Positions 21,739-33,306 of a DNA stretch of 64,000 nt are shown one piece after another. Within the stretch, counting starts at the first letter, position 1, and each line of letters begins with the position of its first letter. The notes under the pieces were generated by a model. It saw only the letters and a list, made by a program, of their open reading frames with translations, searched no databases and was not told the DNA's origin. The DNA lies in contig JANUWF010001719.1 of the NCBI GenBank assembly GCA_026120185.1, forward strand, positions 372,001-436,000, read 5' to 3'. Position numbers and translations under genes: made by a program. The stretch comes from Voacanga thouarsii (lineage: Eukaryota; Streptophyta; Magnoliopsida; Gentianales; Apocynaceae).

Positions 21739-22500
21739 TGCCTTGCATCCAGGTGAAGGACTCCCACATCAGTAGGCCATCCCACGTGCGTGTCCCACAT
21801 CGAATTTGGCTGAAGTCTTCCACCGCGTTAAAACTTTATATATTAAGGCCTTATTTTGGCTTTTGAATATAGAACAGAAATAAGAGTTCTTTGGCTTGTT
21901 TAAACTTTGTTTCTTCTATTGTTCTCTTATTCTGTATTATTGGTATTTATTAGCTTAAGAGTACTTTTCTAAAGCTTTGTAAATTATCTTCTTCATGGTG
22001 AAGGTTTTGTTCCACCTCTACTGTGGACGTAAGTCATTTGACCGAAGCATTAAGTCCTTGTGTCTCTCTCTTTTATTTCTTTTCTCGTTATTTATTTTTT
22101 CTTCGCATTATTATTGTTGTTATTATTATTTTTTTGTTATCGTCTTACGTAGTTTTGCTATTGAAGTTTTGGTTTATTCCTGGGGTCTACACCTAACATT
22201 GTTTAATAGTTTCCTATTGTTATTTAGATTTCTAATATTAGTTGGAGTTAAATTCCTAATTAGAATAGAAATTATGCTCTAGTCACATGAAATCTATTTA
22301 TATAGATGTGTCTAGAGTTATCAATATGTGTGATTATAGCCACAGTGTAAGGCATAGTCCCAGAGAGTTTATGATAATATTATGGATATTTAATTTGATT
22401 GGTCCATGAGTATTGAGAGATAAATACACATTGTATTGTTTGATTGTAGGCTCTACCATCACCACGATAAAAATTGCTATCAAATGTATTTTTATATTTC
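21739..22500 (+). repeat. Copia LTR (second family), full-length copy
   Basis: Starts near TGCCTTGCATCC just after the purine-rich AAGTTAAGGTGGATAATTC, has a TATA box TTTATATATTAAGG near 21836, and ends before the primer-binding site at 22501. Exact ends are uncertain by a few bases. Confidence 0.75.
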
Positions 22501-22520
22501 TATAATTGGTATTAGAGTTT
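22501..22520 (+). promoter_or_regulatory. Primer-binding site, decayed (initiator tRNA-Met type)
   Basis: AATTGGTATTAGAGTT resembles the plant consensus TTGGTATCAGAGC complementary to initiator tRNA-Met, with one C-to-T change. A second similar stretch (GTGATATCAGAATC) follows at 22535. Confidence 0.65.
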
Positions 22521-22636
22521 TTTTAATTCTACAAAGTGATATCAGAATCAAGCTAATCCGAGCCACTCTTATTAGAGTTAGGCTGATTCAAATCAAGCCA
22601 AATCAACCAAAGGGAGGCCAATTAGAGTTAAGTAAT

Positions 22637-23280
22637 ATGGATATATCCTATATACCTTGTCCAGTTTCTGCCTTTGATGGCAAAAACGATTTTGAATCAT
22701 GACATCTCAATATGCAAACTTTCTTTATTACCTTTCATCTTTGAGATATAGTTGAATAAGGTTTTGAAAAACTTCTTGATGATACCCAATTGACAAAAAG
22801 AAGAAAGATAGGAATATAAAGAAAAATAATACATGAATACTAAGGTACGTCATTATATTTATGTAACACTGGCATCAGATGCGTTTTAAAAAATTATGCA
22901 TGTAACATCAGCAAAGGAGTTGAGGAGAATCTTGATGAAGTTTTATGGAGATAAAGTGAATGTTATATTAATAAAGAGATTGTTGAAAAGAAACAAACTT
23001 TTAATTGTGATAAAGTTGAAGATAATAAGATTCTTATTTTGAAAAAGTAGATAAGAATCTTATTGTTGAAGTTGAAAAGATTGATGAGAATGTTGTTAAG
23101 GTGAAAAAGTTTGAAACTTTACTTTCCAAGGATGAAATTGAAGAAAATCCAATAGATGTTCAAATTTTGATTGTCAGTAAAAATTTAGAAGTTAATGAAG
23201 TTGAATTATCTGATGATTTAGAGAATTCTAATATATGTGAAGAATCTAAATTCTCTTTGGTGAATTTTTTATATATATAA
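22637..23280 (+). pseudogene. Copia gag start, decayed
   Basis: An ATG at 22637 opens MDISYIPCPVSAFDGKNDFES, then a stop; the next words HLNMQTF match the copia gag pattern FDGKNDFxxWRIKMQ. Later stretches (AKELRRILMKFYGDK near 22910; Lys/Glu-rich words at 23040-23270) may be more gag or a charged linker but are too broken to be sure. Gag after a 3'-type LTR means two copies once lay in tandem sharing this LTR. Confidence 0.6.
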
Positions 23281-23639
23281 AAAATATCTAAGAAGCTGCC
23301 GAGGGTTGTTGAAAAAAACACAGAATATACATAATAGCCTTTTGTTTTTTTCTTCTATAATTAATCCCCAACATCACCAAAATAAAATCTACTAGTATCG
23401 GTTCTTGGCTTCGGTAGAGTACGATTTCTCATGTAAATACTATTAAAGAAATTTCTACATTTAGAATTTTGGTAGTTCGTACCTGAACGAATTTACGGAA
23501 GGGTTCCGTGCTCACAAAGATAATTTTGAAAGCTATGTTTTTTAGGTAATGATTTTTTCTTCCCTCTCCTAACCTATTAAATTACATACGTGTGATCTTA
23601 TTGTGTGGATTTCATTTTATTTTTTGCTACACATTATTT
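23281..23639. other. Unassigned junction between copia and gypsy remnants
   Basis: About 360 bp with no recognised coding or LTR sequence. The left LTR expected for the minus-strand gypsy element is not visible, so its 3' end is deleted or lies in this unrecognised stretch. Confidence 0.5.
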
Positions 23640-26600
23640 GATTTTGCATGATCAAAATCCAACAGATATTCCCACAAAATTTTAACCATTGATATCCTCT
23701 TATTCCTCAATTCTTTAACACTCTATTCTAAAATCTTCATCAATTTCTCCATATAACTCAAATTCAAATGGAATTGCATTAGTTCATCATTGAGAACATA
23801 TTCTGGACCAGGTGTTGCTTCTTTAATTGAGATACAAAAAACTCGTTATGCATTCCGAATAGGGAAGATCTAATTTATATACTATGGTTCCAATCTTTTC
23901 AATAATTAGTAATGGTTCGATATATCTTGGACTTAACTTTTCATCTTTCAGATGTCTCAAAATTCCTCTACTTAGTGTTAATTTTAGATACATCTATTCT
24001 CCAATTTGGAATAAGCAAGAGCTGCAACAATCTGACTGACTTCATATGTTTCATTTTCACCTTCTAACAAATAAGACACACTGACATATACTGAGCAATT
24101 TTTTTCTTTTTTTTTTTTCATTATTTCGAGCCACCAAAGCATCTTTATATCATGATATATCTTGGTTTCTCCAAAGTGAATGGTGTATCAAATTTAGTGT
24201 GCTTCTCTCAAAATCTTCTTCTTCAGTTTTCTCATCTTTTGGTACACGCAATCATTTACAAAATTGTACTCCTTAGTCATCCTCACGGAAATCTTAGTTC
24301 ACTCTTCTCATTTCCTTCTCCCTAAAAGTTTGAAATTTTAGATTATTCTATTGTGCCTTAATGATCTCTTGTCTCAAATCTGGCACTCTTCCTTAACCAA
24401 ATCTTTTCTTTCTCTATTTTAACTTTCAACGAAAACACATTCTGAATTATTAATACTTTTTAAGTTAGTAGTCTAACCATCCTTACTTTTTGACACAATG
24501 TGTCCATTACTTCACTTGTCTTTTCGGGGTGATACTTAATGGGACATAATAGTTTTCTAATGATTCTGTCTTTTTCTTTTGTCTCAAATTCAAATCCTTT
24601 TGAGTGAATATATACTTCAAACTTTTCTAATCTATGAACACATTATACTTTGCTCCGTATAGGTAATGTTTTCATTTCTTTAAGATGAATATTATCGTCA
24701 CTAGCTTCTACTTATGAATATGATAGTTGATTTTGTATGGCTTGAGTTTCCACAAGGCTTATGTGTTAGCCTTATTTTCTTGCATTATAACAGCTCTCAA
24801 TCCTTTCTTTGACTCGTTCATGTATAAAGCATAAGGTTTTTCCTTCCTTGATGGAGCAATCAGGGGTATAGGTATGAATATTCTCTTGAGCTCTTAAAAA
24901 CTCCTCTCACACTTCTTACTCTATCGATATAATATCTCATTTCATAATAGCCGGATCAATAATAACGTGAGGATAAAGAATATCTTAATGATTAGATGAA
25001 AATATCTCACTATTCTCAAGGAACTTCAAATCTCTGAAATATTTTCAAGTTGATTCTAGTTGGCAATAGCCTCTATTTAGGATGGATATATAATAATCCC
25101 ACCTCTCATCCCAAAATGAAATTGAATCCAACCAAAACTCTCACTTGTTAATCTTAGCAAAAGGTTATACTCTCTATAAGTCTCTAAAACTAACCTCAAA
25201 TACTTCAAATATTCATTTCTAAAATTGAATATAGTCTTAGAACTATTATCCTCTCGAATTTGTACTTGATAATATCCCTATATATATTTTAGAATAACAT
25301 GATCCCTTAGGATCCCATCTTTCTTCTTCCTAAATAATACCGGAGCTCTATATTGCAATGTAAGGTCAAATGTATCATTGTCCCAATTATTCCTCTAATG
25401 TGCTTTGATTCTTGAGGTTGTTGATCTAGTAAACAAGGTGTCTTTAACAACTTTTCTTGAGAAAATTCCGAGATTTAGTTCTTAGCATAAAATACTTCAA
25501 CTCCCTCATTCAATTTCCTTTTAAATTCTAATACATTTTGTTCAAGCTTGATAAACTATACAACTTTACTTTTACAATATACCTAAGCATGATATATCAA
25601 CAATTAATCCACGCCTAAAATGAGGTCATTCCTCAAAAGCATAAGATTAAAATCTCTAGGTAGTCTTCCCCCCCCCCCCAATTTTAATCCTACTTTATTG
25701 CTCATATTTCTAGCTTCTAGTGACTTTCCAAATGAATCCTCCCTTATAGGGTGTATGGTAATTTCGAACCATCCCCGACCAAACGATATACATAATTCGC
25801 TTATATAGGAGTATGTAGAATTGAAATCATTCATCACGTTTACTTCATAGTCTTGAATAGTAGGAGTGCCTTCTACTATAACAACGCTGCTTCCAAGTTT
25901 TCTCTATTCAATGCAAATGCTTTAATTTTCACTTAGGGCCTTTGACTGTTATTACCATTGCTCCCATTGCATTACTTCAGTGTATCATGTATGGTAGCGC
26001 GATAGGATTTTCTTAATTTGGCTATGGTAGTTTTGGACAATCTTCTTTCAAATGTGTAGGATCTCCACAAATATCTCTTGTGGGAGATCTTTCTCCAACA
26101 ATTCTTCTTCTTGTGACCCTTCTTCCCACAGTGGTAAAAAGATATCAAATTTGAAATAGTACCTGCGGTACAGTTCATGCATATTTTTTCCTTATTTTTC
26201 CACTACCATTCAGCTATTCTCTTAATAGGAAAACGTTCTACAGTAGGTGAAATCTTCCTAATAAACCTACTCTTGTTCTCATTCTTTGTTCGTGTAGCAG
26301 CATCTATGGTAGCAACATATGCGGTTGGAAAGAATGATGCCAATGCTATTCTCAACTCTTATCTTAACCTCTTGATAAATTGGTGTGTCCTGTTGTGCCC
26401 CATATCTTCTAAGCAATGGTAATACTTTAACTTGTTAAATTAGACTATGTATTGTGCCACAGACATGCTCATTGCTTGAGGTTTTAGAACTCGTCTTCCC
26501 TTCTTTTGACAATCCACTACAGAATAAACTCCATTGGAACACTTCTAAGAAATTGTCCCAACTCAATTCTAGTTCTACTTCTTCCCAAACTTCTTGCATA

Positions 26601-27161
26601 CATATCTACTAGTCTCTCATTGGTCCTTTTAATTGAAATGCCGCAAATTTCACTATTCTCTCATTAGAATAATGTAAGGCATACGTCTTCCATGTTTTCG
26701 ATCCACATTTCTGCTTTCAAATCATGTTCTGCTTCTCCAAAGAAAATGAGTGGTTGAAATTTTAAAAACCTTTCTATGACTTCATCATCTCCATGGGGTC
26801 CTCTCTTTTCGGTTAAACCTTGAAGAATCTTTTTCATCTTGTCGAACACACAACTCACCGAGACCTCTTCAGTTCTTTCCAATTCAACCTCTCAGTCTTC
26901 CGCATAGGCATTAGGTGAAGGATTTGTTATGGCATTGTCTCCCTAAATTGGTTGCTTCACAATAGTAACTCCATTGTTACAAATTGTAGATCATCTCTTT
27001 AGGACTATCTTTATATCAAAATATCACAACCCTATCAACGGTTGTATATGTAAGGTTTCTACGTATGTATAACTTATGCATGACAAGATAATGCCAAATT
27101 TTCCAAACCATAATCAAAATATTCTCATGTTGTATCTTTTGCTTTTGATCACTATCTTAAG

Positions 27162-27460
27162 ATGTTCATGCATTTGGTCAATAGGGAACAGGTAGTCTGG
27201 CATTATATAAACTATTTGATTATTAGCAGTTACTGCAGTGGATTATATAAAAGTAAAGTAACCACTACAGATGCTGAAATATTTGCTTACATATTTGTTC
27301 TAAAGAAATTCTCAGTATACTTGAGAAATCCTACACGAGAATTTACTTTGAGAACTGATTGTAAATCTATTGTCTCTTTCTATAATAAAATGTCACATTC
27401 AAAGTCCTATGTTTCTCAATTAAGAATTTCAAGCAAATTTCACATCTATCCTTAAATTTT
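27162..27460 (+). pseudogene. Badnavirus-like RNase H fragment (endogenous pararetrovirus)
   Basis: A plus-strand open stretch inside a minus-strand gypsy element reads SGLYKS, TTTDAEIFAYIF, KKFSVYLRN, EFTLRTDCKSIVSFYNK. The TDAEI...LRTDC...FYNK pattern is what I recall of Caulimoviridae RNase H, above all badnavirus/tungrovirus-like polyproteins; gypsy RNase H has YTDASxxGLG and TDHKSL instead. Only about 60 codons look viral, and the tail after SHSK does not. It is a short dead remnant that cannot encode a virus protein. Family assignment is from memory. Confidence 0.5.
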
Positions 27461-27801
27461 GTGAAATCTTGCCAAGCATAATTACATTGCTTATATCTAT
27501 TAAGTTCTAAACTATACCTATTTTTTAGAAAGATAGGATTACTATCTAAATTCCAATATTCATTCATGTTTAATAAATTAAAGTCTTCAAAATCCTTAAG
27601 TTTATCTAACATGTCAGATATACTACAGTAACTCATGATATCACTATCATTACCAGCCTCATCACCTTCTAATGATATAATATCATAATATAACATCCTT
27701 TCATGATCCATCAGAACAATATGTAATATTTTCATAATTCCATATTCAAGTAAACATATAAACATAACATGAAACAGATGTTCAAAACAAGCATCAAACA
27801 T
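27367..27801 (-). other. Unrecognised 144-codon open stretch in the gypsy interior
   Basis: An open minus-strand frame with a Cys/Phe-rich start and words such as DIISLEGDEAGNDSD and YKQCNYAWQDFTKFKDRCEICLKF. I do not recognise it. Its last 30 codons overlap the virus-like piece in antisense. It could be gag leader, another part of the viral insert in reverse, or chance. Confidence 0.3.
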
Positions 27802-28325
27802 GTTACTAAATACTAGCTTCTTATTCTTCTATCTAATACTATCTCAATCCTCATCATGGTAATCAATTTCATCATCCAAAATTTCTCTATCAAACTCCAA
27901 AGTTGGTTCCTCTTCTTCAAAAAGATCTTTAATTACCCAAAGCATTTCTAGCATTACTATTAATTCCTTCAACTCGAATCTTCTTTCTAGTTCATTCTTT
28001 CTACGGCTCTGGTTCTTCATAGTCTAACTCGCTTGGTTCATCGCTTTTAGGGGTCAATGGTTCAATCTCAGGCTTAACTTTGGATTCATAAGCCATTGAG
28101 TCATCACTTTCGAAATGGTCATAAACATCATCCACATCCAACCTTAAAGAAAGAGAAGAAGAATCGAATGGTACCGGTACTACTACATGTGTCAGTGAAA
28201 TCCTAAGTTTCATCACCTTACAAGCAATATGCATGATTCTAACCATCCTATAATAAAGACAATCAACTTAATCTAAGAGACTTAAACCACAAATCTACAA
28301 AGCAAGAGGGATTGCCTAAACCTAG

Positions 28326-28338
28326 GATCCGATACCAA
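28326..28338 (-). promoter_or_regulatory. Primer-binding site of the gypsy element
   Basis: On the minus strand, just after the LTR end, the sequence reads ATTGGTATCGGATCCTAGG. TGGTATCGGATCC resembles the complement of the initiator tRNA-Met 3' end (TGGTATCAGAGCC). This fixes orientation and the LTR boundary. Confidence 0.75.
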
Positions 28339-28339
28339 T

Positions 28340-29947
28340 TGTAATACCCCACTGCTATGTAACCCAAAATGGGTTAAAGGATGTCATCCCATCTTTAGAA
28401 CCAAGGTTTATATAATGTGTTAAATAAAATTAAATTTTAAAACTTAAATATAAACTGAATAAACTTCAATACAAATCTCCAAATACATGACATGAATCTC
28501 CAAGATGTAAATAATCTGCAACATTCGAATAACAAAATGTTACAAGTGTCAACATTACTAATTCAACCAAAAAAAAAAAAGAAAAGAAAAAGACCAGCTA
28601 ACTCCTTCAGCTTTGACAGCATTTATTCATCCTGAAATCATGATAAAGGAAAAGTGTAAGATAAAAATCTCAATGAGTCTTGTAGCGTACTCATAATCAG
28701 ATCAATATCAATCCTTCATAATTTTTACATATCAAACCACATATACACAATATAACATGCTATAATTGAGAATACAACAATTCCTCATCAAAATCACAAA
28801 CAAAGATGACATCTTTAATGGCTACAAAATCTGTCTAGCATACAATTTTTGTCCAACTCAAGAAAACAAGAAGAAAATGGATTCTTTGATAATACCTCTT
28901 GAAGAAACCTCTAAGAAGCTTTAAAATTCAGCAAAAGAAGGCTTGATCTTCAGTGATTTGAAGTTAGGATTCTTGGTTCTTAAGTGAAATATCAAAGAAG
29001 AGGGAGGAGCGAGGGGTAGTCAGCCAAAAAGAAATAAGTAAAGAGAGAAAAAATGGTTTTGGCTAGAAGAGGGGGGTTCTTGAATTCTAAGGGTGTAGGG
29101 CTGTAAAATTTTCTTTAAGTATAAGAAAAATGGATTATCATGATTTATTTGCTTGGGTAGAAAGTTTAAATGAAGGGTTGTGATTTAATTGAATTGAATA
29201 GTTGAGATTGATTCTAATAGAAGGATAAGATTAAATATAATCTTAGATAAAATTTATATCAAGGGTTGAAATTATATCAAGTGGATGGTGGAGATTAAGT
29301 TACTTGAAAGGAAGTTAAAACTATATGATCAAGATTTGCCAAGAGGGATGGCCAAGATTAAAAGAATCAATGGACAAGATGCACTCTTAAAGGGCGGTAT
29401 CATTAAGGGCAAAAGAGAAATTTTGCATGCTTTAGTGACATTAGAGTTTGATTTAATAAAAGTCAATTCAATTAAAAGAGTCTTGGTCAAAATAAAATAG
29501 TCATGGATCAAAATAAAATAGTCTTAAGTCAATAATTCAAGAGCCAAAATTAAATTAGTTTTGGATTGACCAAAAAATTCAATTAAGTCAAAAGTCAAAA
29601 TATTAAAAAATAGAGCTTATATTTTGTAAAAAACAAAATTAGGTCCTTTATAAAATTAAATATAAATATTTACTCTAAAGAATATAGTTTTCCACCAAAT
29701 AATTTAAAATATAAATTTTCTAATAATTGAAATTTAATTTTAATCACAACTTAAAATTACCCACTACTAATAATCTCCAAGTAATCATATAAATATCCAC
29801 AAGCCTTTCACACAGTTTTCACAATCATAATCAAAGTCCAATAGAATTAAATGTGCAATTCCTATAAGTTATTCCAAACAAATATGATATGCTCATGAAT
29901 GCATACTCAATACCATATTCCCACATGTAAATAGGTGGGGTATTACA
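28340..29947 (-). repeat. Gypsy 5' LTR (1608 bp)
   Basis: Ends are TGTAATACCCCA at 28340 and its inverted copy TGGGGTATTACA at 29936-29947. The primer-binding site lies directly inside. The LTR is non-coding; two open frames at 29285-29511 are not supported. No partner LTR is seen on the left. Confidence 0.85.
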
Positions 29948-30238
29948 CTGTCCATACACTAATGATATAAATTCGATTGTGTTTAAGCTAATGAAGATTA
30001 ACCACAAAAAAAAATCAGAGGTTAAAAAGGGGGAAAATAAATGAAGGTTCAGTCTTAAATACAAAGAGCAAAGCATGAAAATGGCAAGTGGAAGATGCAA
30101 AAAGAAGCTACAAAAGTCAGAAATATTCATTCATGTTTGCACATCTGAGATACATTGACCAGAAGTTCTGAAAAGAACATAAACCTCAAGCTGGTTAAAC
30201 CAGTTTGCCAGTGCAAGTTGAATGTAATGCGAACTTCA
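29948..30238 (-). other. 3' flank and probable 3' UTR of the H-protein gene
   Basis: The sequence between the gypsy LTR end and the stop codon of the H-protein gene is the place for its 3' UTR. I cannot fix the cleavage site. The LTR therefore sits less than 300 bp from the gene end. Confidence 0.5.
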
Positions 30239-31724
30239 TTAATGAGAAGCATCTTCTTCTTCACAGAATTTTGTGTATTCTTTTGCACCCATCAAGCGCT
30301 CTAAATCTGCCGGACTGTTTGGCTTTACCTTGATCATCCATCCATCTTCATATGGGCTTGTGTTTATCTTCACAGGAAAATTGATATGGCCAAGTTGAAA
30401 GCAAGATAAAAAAAGACAAATTAAATTGCAAAAGAAAAATAAGTCCGCAAGTTAGACAAGTGACGAGACACTCCTTATCAAGTCAATAAGATGGATTCTA
30501 TTCTCATTGAATCTTACATGTCGTTTTAATGCTATACATATTCCGTTATAAGTGTCTAAAGGAAAAACGCTTTATAATTGTTGCGTCACAAGGCAGAGGT
30601 ATCAAAATGGGGACAGAAATTGTTATAGTCTAAGAAAAGAACTTGGAGACATACCAAACCAGGTGTTTCATGAAGCTTATTGTTGACCTCAACAATCTCG
30701 CCCGAGATTGGGGAATTAACATCACTGGTGGCTTTTACACTTTCAACATTTGCAAACCTGTGGCCCGATTCAACTGTAATTCCTGTTTCTGGCAGCTCCA
30801 CAAACACCACTTCTCCAAGATGACCCTGAAAAATGTCCAATATGGAGAACTCTGAATCTTTTCTGCCCAAACTGACAACTTGAATAATGTCAACAGAAAG
30901 ATTAAAGTGCATGGGGACAAATTGGTTTCATCTGCACTACAGAATGGAGATCAATTCCAAGGTGAAATCAAAGCACCTCTTTTTTTTTGGTTAATTCTGT
31001 CATAGATAACTCATTCATTGGTGGGACTAATCCCAGAATTTCTTAATCCTAGGCCCCTTCTAGTTGTTATTTTTCATCTTTTTACTGTTTTACCTCCTCA
31101 CTTACACCTCTAATTAAGTCCAATACTTTGGGAGAAACCAATTCCCAGTTGCTATCAATTAATCTTTTGTCAATAAGGTAATATTTCACTGAATTTTTCT
31201 ATGTTTAGTTTTTTTTTTTTTTTTAACTTTATTCACACCAATAGTAAGAAGCTACATGTGGCCCTAGCAGAAAAGTATTTTATATGGACGTAAATTTGCT
31301 TAGTGCCAAAGTGAACTTCACCAGAACTTCACCAGAAAGAGAGCATGAGAGCATTTTAACAACAGCTATGGCGAGTAACTCTGAAGCAAACAGATGAAAA
31401 GATTAACAGCAAAACGAAGAACTATCAAGAACAATAACCTGAGCATGATCTGTGATGCCAATTGTGGCAACAGAACCATCATGCTTTGCCCATTCGTGGC
31501 TAGATGCATATTTCAACCCCTCAAGAACTGCAAATACACAGTACTTTAGTAATAAAAAAAATTACCAAAATTCAAACACTCTTCAAGTATTGCCTGAAAT
31601 GGTGGAAGGGCTAACCGGTAGAAAAGCATCTGGAGAGAGAGAAGGAAGGAGACAATGAAGCTCTAGTAGCAGTAGAGACCTTGAGGGCATTGGCTGCAGA
31701 AGAAGCCCACATTCTCAAAGCCAT
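30239..31724 (-). CDS. GDCSH: Glycine cleavage system H-protein, mitochondrial (165 aa)
   Basis: Four exons on the minus strand: 31724-31616, 31527-31439, 30825-30655 and 30367-30239. All introns are GT..AG and phases fit, total 498 nt including TAA. Exon 1 encodes an Arg/Ser/Ala-rich mitochondrial presequence ([15 protein letters not shown]...LSRCFST). Then come [36 protein letters not shown], the lipoyl site VESVKATSD with the modified Lys at residue 97, [11 protein letters not shown] and the C-end [13 protein letters not shown]...[11 protein letters not shown]-protein carries the aminomethyl group on lipoyl-Lys between the P-, T- and L-proteins in mitochondrial photorespiration and one-carbon metabolism. 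Length and every core motif match the family, so it looks intact despite the surrounding transposon remnants. The start is the only ATG ahead of the presequence in frame. Confidence 0.96.
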
Positions 31725-32868
31725 AATAACCTTCTTTACTGTTCTGCTTCACACGAAGCCTTAGCTCTAGTGTCAATTAAGGAAGAATGGAAAACTATAT
31801 ATACATCTCTTGCTTTTATTATCTTAGATGAATGGTGGGAAATGAAAGCCTCATCCCTGGAAATAATTGCTTCTGACGGCTACGTACATATATTTCAATT
31901 ACTAATACAATGTATGGCACTCTTTTGTCCTCTTTTTCTTTTTATCCTCTTGTATAGAAAAGATATATGCAAAATTCCTCTTGGAACGTTTTACCCCATG
32001 AAAGTAACATTAGAGGAAAGGGATGCTAGGATATTAAGGTCGATATCCGTTCTTATACGTTTTAGCCCATTCTCTCAAAATAGGTGAAGATCTCGTTAAA
32101 TTTGGTTCTTTAGTTTTTTGGCATACGAAAAGTTTTAAATTCTCATCCTTACGATAAATATTTCTTTTGCTATAAGAGTTGAGAATTTCTCCATTAGTTG
32201 GCTACTAATAGTCTTCATTCCTTACATTTTAATGTATGAAAATATTCAATCTCTTATGTTATTTATGTCATCGTAATAACATATATTACATAATAAAATT
32301 TATTATTTTTTCTATAAAATATTATTACGTACGATAATTTATGTAATTTGCATATAAATAAGTAACTTGTATACCTATCACTTTCCTACCTATAAATAAG
32401 CAAGTTGCCATTTTGAAGAATTGTAATTAAACGAATTCCAATTTACTCTCAAATTAAATTTTATTCTGCTTTTTCGTAATATATTTTTAAAATTCAATTA
32501 TAATCTCGTTAACTATTAATCAATATTCTACCACTTAAATATTATTTCAAGAGCACATTTATTATAAATAATATATTCACCCGCTTATTAAATGAGAAAA
32601 TAAGTGTAATACCCTTATCCAATCATTATTGGTAAAATTATTAATAGAAACAAATTTAGTTTGTGCCCTCTTTACTAGAATTGATCTAATTAATCAGATT
32701 ATTTTTTATAAAGTGGATAAAAGCATCCACAGTTTTTTAAAAGTATCTTTGTCTATTAAAATTAGAGACAAATGATATTACCATGACAAATATTTTTCTC
32801 TTTTTTTTTTTTCTTTTAATCGAACTTATAATAAGTTATTTCATTGGTTAGATCATTTCTTAAATAAT
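31725..32868. other. Upstream region of the H-protein gene and AT-rich spacer
   Basis: 31725-32000 should hold the promoter of the minus-strand gene; no convincing TATA box was picked. The rest is AT-rich. An open frame at 31770-32087 (+) shows no known domain and is not called. Confidence 0.45.
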
Positions 32869-33076
32869 TGTGGGCGTAGCTTCCATAGCTTCCACTTCCC
32901 ATTCCTCATCCACATCAACAACCCTTCGTGGGCAAATCTTCCACTTCCCATTCCTCAGCAACAACCCCTCCTCGAAGAAAATGACAGCTTCCGCTTCCCA
33001 TTCCTCAGCAACAACCCCTCGTTGAAGAAAATGAAGGTGGTCATAGCTTCCATTTTCCATTCCTCAGCAACAACCT
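32869..33076. repeat. Minisatellite in the thioredoxin exon
   Basis: Four imperfect units of roughly 43-58 bp, each containing (minus strand) GTTGTTGCTGAGGAATGG or a variant. They arose from the thioredoxin codons for VVAEEWEVEAM. Confidence 0.8.
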
Positions 33077-33306
33077 GCAAATAGAAGGGTAGTTTAGAAA
33101 AGGAAGAAAGATACAAAACACTCTGCTGAACACGGAACAGAACCAGACAATAACAAAAATGTTAAACCAAAAAGGGAGACCAACCAATCTGCTCATCCAC
33201 CTTGAGAAATATGACGTTGGGCATCTTTTTGGCAATCTCTCCACCAGAACTGGGGAAATGAAACGGCAGGGTCCAGACCATGAACCAGTAAAATCAACCA
33301 CAACCT
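32869..33306 (-). pseudogene. Thioredoxin h pseudogene with expanded last exon
   Basis: Minus strand 33306-33188 is the active-site exon: VVVDFTGSWSGPCRFISPVLVE, then after a 1-base deletion EIAKKMPNVIFLKVDE. The redox motif is WSGPC instead of WCGPC, so the attacking Cys is lost. After an intron (acceptor TTTGCAG near 33076) the last exon reads VVAEEWKMEAMTTFIFF, but this segment is repeated four times in imperfect form (VVAEEWEAEAVIFFEEG, LLLRNGKWK..., DEEWEVEAMEATPTI) down to 32869. The first exon was not found. Normal cytosolic thioredoxins reduce protein disulfides; this copy cannot. Confidence 0.82.

Larger units (their letters stand above)
23640..28339 (-). pseudogene. Ty3/gypsy gag-pol, heavily decayed
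   Basis: Minus-strand pieces in order. An acidic leader (28246-28001, DVDDVYDHFESDDS). Gag (26882-26600, RFLKFQPLIFFGEAEHDLKAEMWIENMEDV). A zinc knuckle (about 26147-26100, HCGKKGHKKKNC with the first Cys lost). Protease end (DLILGVDWLLIYHA near 25600). RT (APVLFRKKKDGIL near 25330; GYYQVQIRED near 25270). RNase H (CPIKYHPEKTSEVMDTL near 24520). Integrase pieces (24280-23900; KKLSPRYIEPLLIIEKIG). The C-terminal tail (NKRISMVKILWEYL near 23690). Order and words fit the chromovirus/Tekay-like type with a YHPGK RNase H end. Many stops. A stretch at 27000-28000 does not fit and holds a virus-like insert. Confidence 0.85.

Noticed and set aside
25620..25808. Plus-strand 62-codon frame
   Set aside because: Shadow of the gypsy protease region on the other strand; includes a poly-C run.
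30643..30855. Plus-strand 70-codon frame
   Set aside because: Antisense of H-protein exon 3.
33041..33301. 86-codon minus-strand frame taken as a gene of its own
   Set aside because: It reads through the thioredoxin exon, its intron and the start of the next exon, with a frameshift; better explained as a pseudogene.
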